Notes: generated by a model not told the origin, from the letters alone. DNA of 34,678 nucleotides from an uncultured Methylococcaceae bacterium (GCA_903866825.1 CAIPPE010000264.1:1-34678); one strand, 5' to 3'; positions 18,328 to 27,331 are shown, numbered from the stretch's first letter. Numbers and translations: made by a program.

Positions 18328-18420
18328 AATAAAACTGTCAACACTATTAATTATAATTGGATAGCAACACGGATATAGAATCGTTGCCTTATGATAGCGT
18401 ATAAACAAGAATTTATTAAG

Positions 18421-18975
18421 TTAACTCACCCGATCAAATAAGTGATACCCCACCTCACCAGCCACTTTACTTTTAAGTAACCGCCAGTTTTCCGGGATTC
18501 CTTCAAGCTTTAGAGTACTTTCGCTTTCAACATATATTTTTGCATGAGCACTCAGCCATCTTTTATCTTCTAACCACTGACAGGTCTGAATAGCCAGACC
18601 CTGACCAAAAGGAGGATCAATAAACACCACATCAAATTCCTCAGCATCACCCGCCAGATAACGAAAGGTCTCTGACTGAGCGATTTTAATTTGCGTAGCA
18701 CCCAATTTCACAGCATTTTCTTTTAAGGCTCGACAGGCTAAAGGATTGTTTTCAACCTGGACAACTGACTTGGCGCCCCTGGAGGCTGCTTCGAAACTTA
18801 AAGCGCCGCTGCCGGCATATAAATCCAGACAGCGACTGGCTAAAATATCATTCCGCAACCAGTTAAAGACTGTTTCTCTTACTCGTGCTGGCGTGGGTCT
18901 TAAACCGGGTGCATCATTAAACGTTATGGAGCGACTACGCCAGTCGCCCCCGATGATTCTAAGTTTATTTGACAC
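18421..18975 (-). CDS. rsmD: 16S rRNA (guanine966-N2)-methyltransferase RsmD
   Basis: 184 residues, usual for RsmD, which methylates G966 of 16S rRNA in the 30S subunit using SAM. Visible are the N-terminal LRIIGGDWRSR, the conserved RPTPARVRETVFNWL, the SAM-binding DLYAGSGALSFEAASRGA and the catalytic DPPF in VVFIDPPFGQG. The start overlaps the end of the upstream M16 peptidase by 11 bases. The M16-M16-rsmD order is common in gammaproteobacteria. Confidence 0.96.
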   Translation of the reverse strand: MSNKLRIIGGDWRSRSITFNDAPGLRPTPARVRETVFNWLRNDILASRCLDLYAGSGALSFEAASRGAKSVVQVENNPLACRALKENAVKLGATQIKIAQSETFRYLAGDAEEFDVVFIDPPFGQGLAIQTCQWLEDKRWLSAHAKIYVESESTLKLEGIPENWRLLKSKVAGEVGYHLFDRVS

Positions 18976-20302
18976 TTTTCTCGGCTGACTTGCCTACGGT
19001 AATTGTTTGAAGTAACTGTGGATTAACGCGACGTTTAAAGGCTTCAGTTATTGAGGCTACAGTTACCGCCTCTACTTTTTGTTCAAAGGTATCCAGATAA
19101 TCCAGTGGCATATCATAAAAACCTATCATCGCTACATAGTTAGCCAGCTTTTTATTGGTATCAAAGCGCAATGCAAAACCGCCGGTTATATTTTTCTTGG
19201 CCGCAGTTAATTCTGCATCAGAGGGGCCTTTAGTAATAAAATCAGTTAGGGTTTGGTTAAGTACTTGCAAAGCTTGAGTCGTTTGATCATTACGGGTTTG
19301 TAAACTAATTAAAAACGGACCTGGCTTCGACAATGGCATAAAACTACTTGAAGCGCTATAAGCCAGACCTCGCTTTTCGCGGACCTCGTCAAACAGCTTA
19401 GAGACTAAACCACTACCGCCCAGTATATGATTACCCACATACAAATTAAAATAGTCAGGATCTTTGCGGTAACTACCAGGCAAACCCACTAACACATGCG
19501 TTTGTGAAGAAGGAAACTCAATATGTTGTTGTGCTCCGGCTAATGGCTGAGTGACATCAGGTAAACCTTCCGGCTTTTTGCCAACCGGTAAACCAGAAAG
19601 TAATTTTTCTGCGGTTTGTTCGGCTTGCTCTTTAGACACATCACCGACTATTACAACAATAGCATTTGCAGCTACATAATATTTCTTGTAAAAACTCTTT
19701 ACGTCTTCTGTCTTAAAGCCAGAGACGGTCTTGATATCGCCTGATTCTGAATGGGCATAAGGATGATTTGCATAGAGTGCTTTATAAAAAGCAATACTCG
19801 CCAACGCGCCCGGTGATTCCTCTTGCTGCTTGATTCCCGCCAGGGTTCTATTCTTTTCTCTTTTAAAATCCGCGTCTTTAAAGGTGGGTTGCGTCAAAAT
19901 AACCTGGGCGGTTTCAAGCGCTTTATCGAATAGAGGCTTTTCGGTTAATGTCCTTAACGATAAAGTTGCCAGATCAATTGAACTGCTAATATTAAATTGA
20001 GCGCCTACACTTTCAAAACGCTGGGCAATTTCGTCGGCATTCCACTTGCCTGCACCGGCATCCAGTAAGCCTGCTGTTAAGGCAGCCAATCCAAATTGTT
20101 GTCCATCATTCGCACTCCCTGCGTTAAAAACCACTTGTATGTCCACCATCGGCAGACCTTCTGTATGCACGTAGTAAACACGACTACCTTGTGATGTTTG
20201 CCAGTTATCAATTTTTGCAGCGGCGTGGGACAGCTGTCCAAAGGTTAATAAGATAAGTCCTAAGCCTAAAAAAGTAGTCTTTTTGAAAAAACAAATACGC
20301 AT
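18965..20302 (-). CDS. M16 family peptidase-like protein, non-catalytic subunit
   Basis: 445 residues with a signal peptide (FLGLGLILLTFGQLSHAAA), so periplasmic. The M16 fold is recognisable from VVFNAGSANDGQQFGLAALT, VIVVIVGDVS (here IVVIVGDVSKEQ) and the C-terminal GGSGLVSKLFDEVREKRGLAY. The zinc motif HxxEH is replaced by GLAALTAGLL, so it should be catalytically inactive and pair with the active subunit coded just upstream. The two genes abut with the upstream TAA at 20303-20305 directly before this ATG, which implies cotranslation. A two-subunit periplasmic oligopeptidase is the likely product. Confidence 0.92.
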   Translation of the reverse strand: MRICFFKKTTFLGLGLILLTFGQLSHAAAKIDNWQTSQGSRVYYVHTEGLPMVDIQVVFNAGSANDGQQFGLAALTAGLLDAGAGKWNADEIAQRFESVGAQFNISSSIDLATLSLRTLTEKPLFDKALETAQVILTQPTFKDADFKREKNRTLAGIKQQEESPGALASIAFYKALYANHPYAHSESGDIKTVSGFKTEDVKSFYKKYYVAANAIVVIVGDVSKEQAEQTAEKLLSGLPVGKKPEGLPDVTQPLAGAQQHIEFPSSQTHVLVGLPGSYRKDPDYFNLYVGNHILGGSGLVSKLFDEVREKRGLAYSASSSFMPLSKPGPFLISLQTRNDQTTQALQVLNQTLTDFITKGPSDAELTAAKKNITGGFALRFDTNKKLANYVAMIGFYDMPLDYLDTFEQKVEAVTVASITEAFKRRVNPQLLQTITVGKSAEKSVK

Positions 20303-21655
20303 TTACTTAGCTCCCTTTTTTTCAGTCGTTGTATTAATCGCTTGCGGCTCTAGATAAGCTATTGTTAAGTGATCATCCACTAAATATTTTTTAGCTACTT
20401 CACGCACTTGTTCTGCAGTCACTTGATTAACCTTAGGCACATACTCATTTGCCTTTTGCCAACCAAGTCCTGCAGTTTCTAATGTGCCTATTTCCATCGC
20501 CTGGTAAAAACCAGAATCCTTTTGATAAATATCTGTGGCTAAAACCTGGGCTTTAATGCGCTGTAACTCATCATCACTGATTAAGTCTTGTTGCAGTTTT
20601 TTAATTTCAGCTTTTAAAGCGGCTTCTAGGTCAGCTACCGTCTTACCTTCGGCAGGTGTCGCTTCAAGTTCAAACAGATTAGACAAGCGAGACGTTAGCC
20701 CATAACCGGCTCCGGCAGAGACCGCTATCTGTTTACCACGCACTAAGTGGGTTGATAAACGTGCGCCACTGCCCCCATCCAGAACACCGGCTAATACTTC
20801 CAGGGCATAGGCTTCATTTTCATTTTCCGCTGTTTTAAGTGCAGGTACTTTATAACCCAAAATCACAGAAGGTAACTTTGCCGGCACCTTCACGGTCATT
20901 TTACGCACGCCCAATTGTTCAATTTCAGTTTGTGGCTTTATGGGTTTAATATCACTGGGCTGAAGCTCGGCAAAATACTTTTCTGCCAGATCAAACACAG
21001 CATTGGGTTGTACATCACCCACCACTACTAAGGTCGCATTATTGGGTGCATACCAGCGTTGATACCAGGCATTCAGGTCTTCAACCGTGTAATTGGCAAT
21101 ATCAGAAGGCCAGCCAATCACGGGGTGTTTATAAGGGCTATTGGAATAAGCCAACGCCATAAACTGCTCATTCATTTTAGCCTGAGGATTATCATCCGTG
21201 CGCATTCTGCGTTCCTCAGTCACTACTTGGAGTTCTTTTTTAAGTTCATCTGCCAATAAATGCAAATGTCGCATTCTGTCCGCTTCCAACTCAAAACTAA
21301 CCGCTAAGCGAGTGGCTTCCATGGTTTGAAAATAAGCCGTATAGTCCTGACCGGTAAAAGCATTTTCTTCCCCACCATTTTCAGCGATAATCCGCGAGAA
21401 CTCTCCGGCGGCATGTTTATCTGTGCCTTTAAACATCATGTGTTCTAACATGTGTGAAATGCCCGTTATACCGCCCGGCTCATAGCTTGATCCTACTTTG
21501 TACCATACTTGTGAGATGGCAATCGGTGATCTATGGTCTTCTTTGACCAGAACCTTTAAACCATTCTTTAGTGTATGTTCAGATACTTTTGTTTCAGCCT
21601 GTGTAGTTAACACAGGTAAGCACAATAACACTGTGCAGAGTAATCGATTCTTCAT
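20303..21655 (-). CDS. M16 family zinc peptidase, catalytic subunit
   Basis: 450 residues with a cleavable signal peptide (LLCTVLLCLPVLTTQAET). The inverted zinc motif HxxEH is intact: His68, Glu71 and His72 in SHMLEHMMFKGT, with a further Glu ligand in VVTEERRMRTDDNP near 147. NNATLVVVGDVQP and the C-terminal GGSGARLSTHLVR complete the fold. It is first in the operon with the inactive M16 partner and rsmD, and is divergent from the heme O synthase gene about 100 bases away. Confidence 0.94.
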   Translation of the reverse strand: MKNRLLCTVLLCLPVLTTQAETKVSEHTLKNGLKVLVKEDHRSPIAISQVWYKVGSSYEPGGITGISHMLEHMMFKGTDKHAAGEFSRIIAENGGEENAFTGQDYTAYFQTMEATRLAVSFELEADRMRHLHLLADELKKELQVVTEERRMRTDDNPQAKMNEQFMALAYSNSPYKHPVIGWPSDIANYTVEDLNAWYQRWYAPNNATLVVVGDVQPNAVFDLAEKYFAELQPSDIKPIKPQTEIEQLGVRKMTVKVPAKLPSVILGYKVPALKTAENENEAYALEVLAGVLDGGSGARLSTHLVRGKQIAVSAGAGYGLTSRLSNLFELEATPAEGKTVADLEAALKAEIKKLQQDLISDDELQRIKAQVLATDIYQKDSGFYQAMEIGTLETAGLGWQKANEYVPKVNQVTAEQVREVAKKYLVDDHLTIAYLEPQAINTTTEKKGAK

Positions 21656-21756
21656 AACTCCCTCTTTAAATGATGGTAAGCGATTCGGACTATTTCAATA
21701 ATCAATAGTTCACGGTATTCTATACAATAATATAAAAGTTGGAACTTAATTAAATA

Positions 21757-22644
21757 ATGCCTAACAAATCCTCGACGCTTTCCTGGAAGAACTACTTAAC
21801 ACTGTGTAAACCCAACGTTGTTGCGGAAATGATTTTTACCGCCGTAGTAGGTATGTTGTTAGCGGTGCCAGGTATGCCTCCGCTTGAACCCTTCATCTAC
21901 GGAACTATTGGTATTGCTCTTGCCGCATCTTCAGCGGCGGCCATCAATCAATTTATTGATCGTAAAGCCGATGCTCAAATGTCCCGTACTGAAAAGCGGC
22001 CACTGCCTACTGGAGACTTAACGACCACTAATGTGATTACTTTTGCATTCATATTGGGCGTTAGCGCAATGCTGATCCTGGTTCTGTTAGTTAATACCTT
22101 AACCGCGATCCTGACTTTTTTATCCTTATTTGGCTACGCCATTATTTATACGCTGTATCTTAAACGGGCAACGCCACAAAATATTGTTATTGGTGGTATT
22201 TTTGGAGCTACGCCACCACTACTCGGTTGGTGTGCGATGACCGGCGAAGTTCACCCTCACGCCTTACTGCTGGCTCTGATTATTTATGTTTGGACCCCCC
22301 CCCACTTCTGGGCATTGGCCATAGCAAGACGTGAAGAATACGCTAAGGTCAATATTCCCATGTTGCCGGTAACGCATGGTCCTGAGTTTACCCGCTTACA
22401 AATACTGCTTTACACCATTCTGCTGTTATGTGTAACCTTGTTGCCCTATTTAACGCGCATGAGCGGCTTAATCTATTTAGCTTCAGCCGTACTCCTGGAT
22501 ATCGGCTTTATTTATTACGCAGTGCTGATGATGCGTAAAAAAGACAACAAAACAGCAATGAAGACATTTGTTTATTCAATTGTTTACATCACCTTACTGT
22601 TTGCGGCTCTCTTAATAGATCATTATTATTTATATACCCTATGA
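21757..22644 (+). CDS. cyoE: Protoheme IX farnesyltransferase (heme O synthase)
   Basis: 295 residues, a multi-pass inner-membrane UbiA-family prenyltransferase that attaches farnesyl to protoheme IX, giving heme O for terminal oxidases. The aspartate motif NQFIDRKADAQMSRTEKRPL and the second motif region YVWTPPHFWALAIARREEY are both typical of CyoE/CtaB. About eight or nine hydrophobic segments are seen. No oxidase subunit genes are in the window, so the gene stands apart from its usual ctaBCDG or cyoABCD setting. Its ATGA overlaps the next gene. Confidence 0.95.
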   Translation: MPNKSSTLSWKNYLTLCKPNVVAEMIFTAVVGMLLAVPGMPPLEPFIYGTIGIALAASSAAAINQFIDRKADAQMSRTEKRPLPTGDLTTTNVITFAFILGVSAMLILVLLVNTLTAILTFLSLFGYAIIYTLYLKRATPQNIVIGGIFGATPPLLGWCAMTGEVHPHALLLALIIYVWTPPHFWALAIARREEYAKVNIPMLPVTHGPEFTRLQILLYTILLLCVTLLPYLTRMSGLIYLASAVLLDIGFIYYAVLMMRKKDNKTAMKTFVYSIVYITLLFAALLIDHYYLYTL

Positions 22645-23666
22645 CTTTTACCCATCACGAACAAACACCTAGCCCAGAACATCCCTTCGCAGAATTTATT
22701 CGTATTATTGGTAAGGGTAAAAAAGGTTCAAGACCTTTAACTCAAGCTGAAGCCTATCAGGCGATGAAAATGATTTTGGCTGATGAAGTGCAACCGATTC
22801 AGTTAGGTGCATTTTTAATGTTAATGCGTGTTAAAGAAGAAACCCCAGAAGAATTAGCCGGGTTTGTTTCGGCGGTTAGAGAATCCTGTCATCTCAGTAA
22901 TAACCCAGGCCTAGTCGATTTGGACTGGTCCTCTTATGCCGGTAAACGACGTCACTTACCCTGGTTTCTATTATCGGCCCTGCTATTGGCTGATCATGGC
23001 ATTAACGTATTTATGCACGGTGCTGGAGGCCATACGGCTGGCCGACTTTATACCCAGGATATGCTGAAATATCTGGGGCTTGAACCCTCGAACTCCGTTG
23101 AACAAACAATACACCAACTTAAAGAGCAGCATTTCAGTTATCTCTCATTAGAGCAGTTTTGTCCAAAACTACATGAGATTATAGAGCTACGACCTCTGAT
23201 GGGTTTACGCTCTCCTGTTCATACGCTGGTACGCCTTATTAATCCATTTAACGCCGATTACACGATCCAGGGCATATTTCACCCCGGCTATCGTCCTGTC
23301 CATCAACAGGCTGCAGCCTTATTACAACAACCGCATGCGGCTGTCTTAAAAGGTGAAGGTGGTGAAACTGAGCGTAACCCCGATATGGAGTGTCTGGTTC
23401 AGAGTGTGCATCATGGTGAGTTATTTGACGAAAACTGGCCAGCCCTGTTTAGCCGCCGCCATGTTAAGACAGAAGAACTCGATCCAAAGCAACTCCCATT
23501 AATTTGGCAAGGCCTTATTGAAGATGAATTTGCCGAAAACTCAATCATCGGCACAGCGGCTGTTGCGCTTAAATTATTGGGTAAGGCAGAGACTCAAGAA
23601 GAAGCCCATCAGTTGGCGACAAGTTATTGGTTAATCAGGAATAAGCAGAAATACTCTAGCCATTAG
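22641..23666 (+). CDS. ybiB: YbiB-like protein (anthranilate phosphoribosyltransferase-like fold)
   Basis: 341 residues. The N-terminal helical domain (FAEFIRIIGKGKKGSRPLT, EAYQAMKMIL, QPIQLGAFLMLMRVKEETPEEL) and the GAGGHTAGRLY segment at about 130 match the TrpD-related YbiB/TrpD2 family, members of which bind nucleic acids rather than make tryptophan. The start overlaps the cyoE stop by 4 bases. It is followed by a strong terminator-like hairpin. Confidence 0.87.
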   Translation: MTFTHHEQTPSPEHPFAEFIRIIGKGKKGSRPLTQAEAYQAMKMILADEVQPIQLGAFLMLMRVKEETPEELAGFVSAVRESCHLSNNPGLVDLDWSSYAGKRRHLPWFLLSALLLADHGINVFMHGAGGHTAGRLYTQDMLKYLGLEPSNSVEQTIHQLKEQHFSYLSLEQFCPKLHEIIELRPLMGLRSPVHTLVRLINPFNADYTIQGIFHPGYRPVHQQAAALLQQPHAAVLKGEGGETERNPDMECLVQSVHHGELFDENWPALFSRRHVKTEELDPKQLPLIWQGLIEDEFAENSIIGTAAVALKLLGKAETQEEAHQLATSYWLIRNKQKYSSH

Positions 23667-23718
23667 AAACCCGTTCAATGTTTGAGGGTGAACTGAGTGC
23701 GAGGCTTTATCGATGAAT

Positions 23719-23745
23719 CGGCATTACTCCTTTATAGTAATGCCG
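23719..23745. terminator. Bidirectional intrinsic terminator
   Basis: CGGCATTACT (23719-23728) pairs perfectly with AGTAATGCCG (23736-23745) around a 7-base loop; a T-rich stretch follows on the plus strand. It lies between the convergent ybiB-like gene and the 158-residue gene and can serve the plus strand well. Confidence 0.8.
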
Positions 23746-23757
23746 AGTTTTAGTTTA

Positions 23758-24234
23758 TCACTCCACTGCATTAAACGAGGCAGCGTTGTTTTGCTGGCGG
23801 TTGACCTGTAATGCCATATTTGCCAGGTTATTAAATATCATTCTAACTTCAGGTAATTCTGATTCATTTGCCGCTTCTTTATAAAATTCTACAAAGGTAT
23901 GGCTGTATAAATCAGCCAGTTGGACAATTTCTTCAAAAGATATTTCAGCTTGGGGTAGGGGGGCGTCAAACAATTGATGGATATCAACTTTTGGGGTAAA
24001 TTGCATCCAGTTGTCCAGAATTGACTGCTCGTTTACTTCTTCAAAACGGGATAACACTTCTTCAATTTGCACCTGTTTTTCGATGAGGTAATCCAACAGC
24101 ATTTTTTCGCGCTCTGGACGGTCATTCTCGTTAAGTGACTGGTAATATTTCCGTAAGCGCTCATGAATAGTTTTACTGTATTTAATGACGTCTTTGACCT
24201 GTTCAAAGTTTTGCAAAGTGTAGTTTTGCGACAT
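23758..24234 (-). CDS. All-helical protein of unknown function
   Basis: 158 residues, soluble and without a signal peptide. The sequence is almost entirely amphipathic helix: IKYSKTIHERLRKYYQSL, EREKMLLDYLIEKQVQIEEVL, FEEIVQLADLYSHTFVEFYK and EVRMIFNNLANMALQVNRQQ. The Glu and His spacing recalls a four-helix ferritin-like bundle, but I cannot place the metal ligands with certainty and name no family. It is a single gene ending at the shared terminator. Confidence 0.75.
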   Translation of the reverse strand: MSQNYTLQNFEQVKDVIKYSKTIHERLRKYYQSLNENDRPEREKMLLDYLIEKQVQIEEVLSRFEEVNEQSILDNWMQFTPKVDIHQLFDAPLPQAEISFEEIVQLADLYSHTFVEFYKEAANESELPEVRMIFNNLANMALQVNRQQNNAASFNAVE

Positions 24235-24384
24235 GAGGGATGATCTCGCTAATGAGTATTAGAAACTGGGTGTTATGTTGTCCTGCACATTTTTAACGCC
24301 GGTCATGCACCCTGCGGAAAGGGTTGACAAGGAAGCTTAGTCTATTGGGCGTGCTCAATTCGTTCTGTGCGGTTGCCAACTAAC

Positions 24385-25368
24385 TTAAGGTATTAATACG
24401 GCAGCGCCCTCGAAGCGTCCGTGGCGAAGATCATCTAGGGCTTGATTGGCTTGTTGTAGCGGATAACGGCTGATTTTGGTGACGATACCAATCTTTGGTG
24501 CAAGTTGCAGAAAATCGATTCCATCTTGCCGGGTGAGATTGGCAACCGAAATCAACTGCCGCTCTTCCCATAATAGTTTATAGGGGAAACTTGGAATATC
24601 GCTCATATGGATGCCGGCGCAAACTACTTTACCGCCCTTTCGAACCGCCTGCAGAGCCTGAGGGATTAGTTCGCCGACTGGGGCGAAGATAATGGCTGCG
24701 TCCAGAGATTCGGGCGGCAATTGGTCAGAGTCGCCGGCCCATATTGCCCCAAGTCCCTTTGCGAAATTTTGCGTAACTGTATCGCCTGATCGGGTGAAGG
24801 CGAAAACCGAACGGTTTTGCCAAAGCGCAACCTGCACCAGAATATGAGCCGCTGCCCCAAAGCCGTATAGACCAAGTTTTTTGCCTGGCCCGGCAAGGCT
24901 TAGCGCCCGCCAGCCGATTAGACCGGCGCATAATAAGGGGGCTAAGTCAGCGGCGTCTCCCAGTTCGCCCAACGGAAAAGCAAAGCGGGCGTCGACACAC
25001 ATGGCTGTCGCAAACCCTCCATTTTGGCTGTAACCGTTGAATAAAGGTTGGTCACATAGATTTTCTTGATGGCCTTTGCAATAACTACAAACCCCGCAGG
25101 TATGTCCGAGCCACGGAATGCCCACCCGCTCTCCGATTTGTAACCCCTGCACACCGGCTCCCAGCGCATCAATTCTGCCTACTACCTCATGTCCGGGAAT
25201 CATAGGTATTATTGGGTTGGGCAATTCGCCGTCGACAACATGCAAATCAGTGCGGCAGACACCGCAGGCTAATACCTTAACGCGTATTTGACCTTGATCC
25301 GGCTGCGGGTCAGGGAGTTCCATCCATTCGAGGGCAGCCCCGATTTTATTAAGTACCATCGCATACAT
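24385..25368 (-). CDS. Zinc-dependent alcohol dehydrogenase (AdhA/AdhP-like)
   Basis: 327 residues, medium-chain dehydrogenase family. Catalytic-zinc residues Cys38 (CGVCRTDLH) and His60-Glu61 (PGHEVVG) and the structural-zinc cysteines Cys91, Cys94, Cys97 and Cys105 (TCGVCSYCKGHQENLC) are present. The nucleotide-binding loop is LGLYGFGAAAH near 165-175. Such enzymes interconvert primary alcohols and aldehydes with NAD(P). The start MYAMVLN is preceded by AGGA, and a TATAAT lies about 30 bases upstream at the end of a small ORF. GC content is a little higher than that of the neighbours. Confidence 0.92.
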   Translation of the reverse strand: MYAMVLNKIGAALEWMELPDPQPDQGQIRVKVLACGVCRTDLHVVDGELPNPIIPMIPGHEVVGRIDALGAGVQGLQIGERVGIPWLGHTCGVCSYCKGHQENLCDQPLFNGYSQNGGFATAMCVDARFAFPLGELGDAADLAPLLCAGLIGWRALSLAGPGKKLGLYGFGAAAHILVQVALWQNRSVFAFTRSGDTVTQNFAKGLGAIWAGDSDQLPPESLDAAIIFAPVGELIPQALQAVRKGGKVVCAGIHMSDIPSFPYKLLWEERQLISVANLTRQDGIDFLQLAPKIGIVTKISRYPLQQANQALDDLRHGRFEGAAVLIP

Positions 25369-25388
25369 GGCGTTTTCCTATAGTTTAA

Positions 25389-25496
25389 TTATACAACTGA
25401 GTGTTGAAATAACCGACGTAACACCCTTGGCAACAAATCCGGCAGATTCTCCGCTATCAGGCCACGGCTGAAGCGGATCTGTTCGGCAGTATACAT
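25389..25496 (-). CDS. Possible 35-residue ORF upstream of the alcohol dehydrogenase gene
   Basis: ATG at 25494-25496 to TAA at 25389-25391 codes for MYTAEQIRFSRGLIAENL and a tail PDLLPRVLRRLFQHSVV. The composition is protein-like, amphipathic and basic at the end, and the base composition matches the dehydrogenase gene. It could be a true small gene or the leftover end of a larger one; no ribosome site is obvious. Confidence 0.25.
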   Translation of the reverse strand: MYTAEQIRFSRGLIAENLPDLLPRVLRRLFQHSVV

Positions 25497-25530
25497 AAGT
25501 TTAAGACGCTTCTACGCCACAGATAAAAGA

Positions 25531-25561
25531 AAACCGATTGCCTTTTAAAGACAATCGGTTT
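25531..25561 (-). terminator. Intrinsic terminator of the fibronectin-III-like gene
   Basis: AAACCGATTG (25531-25540) and CAATCGGTTT (25552-25561) form a perfect 10-bp stem with an 11-base loop, with A/T runs on both sides. On the minus strand it ends the gene at 25614-26228, about 50 bases after its stop. Confidence 0.8.
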
Positions 25562-25613
25562 TTTATGACTGCTAACCGATATTCTGGGTTGCTTAAGAAT
25601 AAACCTGTAGTAT

Positions 25614-26228
25614 TTAAATAACTATAATTGACACGGCTTGGCAATATTCAGTAATGCCTTCGGGTGTTAAGTCAGCGACTTCAAACTCATACTCAACGCC
25701 AACATCAAGTCCAGTGACTTCATAAGTGGCTTGTGTCGTGGTGGTGATATCAATCCAGGGATTTTCAATACCATTAACTGATTTTTTGCGCATTCGCCAA
25801 ATATGGGCATAGGTTCTGGGTGCTTTTGGTGTCGCTAATTTAACATTGCCCGAATGTGAACCATGAGTAGCTGATAAGACAGGTTTAAAAGTGGGTACAG
25901 GTTGTTGAGAAGGTGCAAAGCCACTGCTGATGATGGTGGTTTCATCACCTAAAGCAGTAAATTCAACATAACTGGCCAGTTTTCGAAAGATTTCATCAGC
26001 CGCTTTCTCTGCATCATTTCTGATAGAAATATTTAAGTGTGCGCCATCTTTTGCCGCTATACTCGCGGCTTCAAGCGCATCCACAGCGGCGGTTGCCACA
26101 TCCAAAGATACAGAAGGCACAAGAAAATAAGCGTTACCCGTTAAATTGCTGATGATACTTCGATAGAATAAAATTTTGATTGCGATTGATAAATTTAAAA
26201 AATTTAAAAGTACTTTGACTCTTTTCAT
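25614..26228 (-). CDS. Fibronectin type III-like domain protein
   Basis: 204 residues. The first 105 are helical: VLLNFLNLSIAIKILFYRSI, then VATAAVDALEAASIAAKDGA and DAEKAADEIFRKLASYVEF. Residues 110-200 look like one FnIII beta-sandwich, with YAHIWRMRKKS and the family-type YEVTGLDVGVEYEFEVADLT. Proteins with this layout are found in several phyla and have no assigned function. AGGAG precedes the ATG. No secretion signal is evident, so cytosolic location is likely. Upstream lies an AT-rich hairpin and then the 21-bp tandem array. Confidence 0.75.
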   Translation of the reverse strand: MKRVKVLLNFLNLSIAIKILFYRSIISNLTGNAYFLVPSVSLDVATAAVDALEAASIAAKDGAHLNISIRNDAEKAADEIFRKLASYVEFTALGDETTIISSGFAPSQQPVPTFKPVLSATHGSHSGNVKLATPKAPRTYAHIWRMRKKSVNGIENPWIDITTTTQATYEVTGLDVGVEYEFEVADLTPEGITEYCQAVSIIVI

Positions 26229-26279
26229 GCCGTTCTCCTAACGTTAAAAATCCTGTGAGGCTTGACTATATACCTATTT

Positions 26280-26303
26280 AATAATAAAGATAGCTTTATT
26301 ATT
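26280..26303. promoter_or_regulatory. AT-rich perfect inverted repeat upstream of the fibronectin-III-like gene
   Basis: AATAATAAAG (26280-26289) and CTTTATTATT (26294-26303) are perfect complements with a 4-base loop, about 50 bases upstream of the ATG at 26226-26228 (minus strand). The place and symmetry suit an operator or promoter structure; a terminator for anything reading from the left is also possible because TTT follows. Confidence 0.4.
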
Positions 26304-26391
26304 TTTGTATTAGCCCATCAATTGTTTATTACGCCTGTTTTAGGGTCATCCAGAGGTGATATCAGTATTGACCCGCTTATTAAAAGATAGA

Positions 26392-26705
26392 TCCGACTGT
26401 TATACGTTTAACCGCTGCGGTTATGAATGCATCCTCTGCTGTTATAGCTATAATCGCTGCTGTTATGCGTTAACCCTCTACGGTTATGAAATATCTTCTG
26501 CTGTTATAGCTATAACCGCTGTTGTTATGCGTTTAACAATAGCGGTTATTAATGTATCTTCTGCTGTTATAGTTATAATCGTTGCGGTTATGTGTTTAAC
26601 AACAGCGGTTATAAATGTATCCTCTACTGTTATAGTTATAATCGTTGCTGTTATATGTTAATCATCTGCTGTTATAGGTTGATCATCTGCTGTTATAGAC
26701 TTAAT
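26392..26705 (+). repeat. Tandem array of fifteen 21-bp units with 63-bp higher-order period
   Basis: Fifteen consecutive units, all 21 bp except one of 20 bp, share the core GGTTAT or TGTTAT at the same place. Three unit types alternate. Type A is close to CTGCTGTTATAGCTATAAT, type B has TGTTATGCGTTTAAC, type C has GCGGTTATNAATGTATC. The order from the left is B-C-A four times over (units 1-12), then three less regular units, giving a 63-bp superperiod. Type A units hold the perfect 12-base palindrome TTATAGCTATAA in units 3 and 6. The array is a multiple of three, so one frame stays open for 101 codons with heptad-like AVI repeats; this is judged a by-product. No spacer-repeat structure as in CRISPR is present. 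Confidence 0.9.
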
Positions 26706-26936
26706 CGCTGTTTTTGCATATTAAGTAATTAAGAAAGCAGCCATTACGGTAATTGTTGAGATTAAACTAAGATGATTGATTCACTGTACATCGAAACATA
26801 TTGATCAATTATTTAAAAGTTGTCGGTCGTTTTCTGTCACATGTACTTTGGCTGTGATCGTTGGTTTAGAAAGTGATTGATTTTTTCAATCTCACTGGGA
26901 TATTGTGATGGCATATAGCATCGATAGGAGAAACTC

Positions 26937-27170
26937 ATGTCATCCAGTACCGTATTCACCAATAACCGCAGTCAGGCCGTGCGTTTGCCAGCCGATATGC
27001 GTTTTCCTGATTCTGTGAAAAAAGTGGAAGTTCGGATAGTGGGTTTAGAGCGGATTATTGCCCCTTCAGAATCCACTTGGGATAGTTTCTTTTTGGGAGG
27101 GCAAACCGTTAGTGATGATTTTATGACTGAACGTGCCGATCAGCACCAAAGCGAACGCGACAGTCTGTAA
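26937..27170 (+). CDS. VapB-type antitoxin without a complete toxin next to it
   Basis: 77 residues. The N-terminus STVFTNNRSQAVRLPADMRF is the swapped-hairpin AbrB/SpoVT-type DNA-binding start seen in VapB antitoxins. The C-terminal part (ESTWDSFFLGGQTVSDDFMTER) matches the toxin-binding tail of that family. A good ribosome site (AGGAGA) precedes ATG. In working loci a PIN-domain VapC gene overlaps or follows at once; after 27170 no frame gives a PIN start within 80 bases, so the partner is lost. The protein could still bind DNA or counter related toxins. Confidence 0.88.
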   Translation: MSSSTVFTNNRSQAVRLPADMRFPDSVKKVEVRIVGLERIIAPSESTWDSFFLGGQTVSDDFMTERADQHQSERDSL

Positions 27171-27253
27171 GGATACTTGAGCGTGTATCGGGATTGTTGA
27201 TGGAAAATTGGGTTGAGTAATGGCTTAATAGATAACTATCAAAATAATACTAG

Positions 27254-27331
27254 GTCGATAAACTAAAAGGGACTTATAAAGACGGCAATTTATCAGAAAA
27301 TTATAAGCAACACCTTTGGGGTAATGAATGA
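27254..27331 (+). pseudogene. C-terminal fragment of an antitoxin gene
   Basis: After an in-frame TAG at 27251 the plus frame reads DKLKGTYKDGNLSENYKQHL then WGNE and TGA. This has the look of a short antitoxin tail, and its TGA overlaps the ATG of the following PIN fragment by 4 bases, the usual arrangement in these loci. No N-terminal part remains upstream. Confidence 0.5.

Noticed and set aside
26356-26661. 101-residue ORF across the tandem array with AVI-type heptads
   Set aside because: The open frame follows from a 21-bp period being divisible by three. It has no ribosome site, and codon content reflects only the repeat.
26392-26705. CRISPR array
   Set aside because: Units are contiguous with no unique spacers, and no cas gene is in the window.
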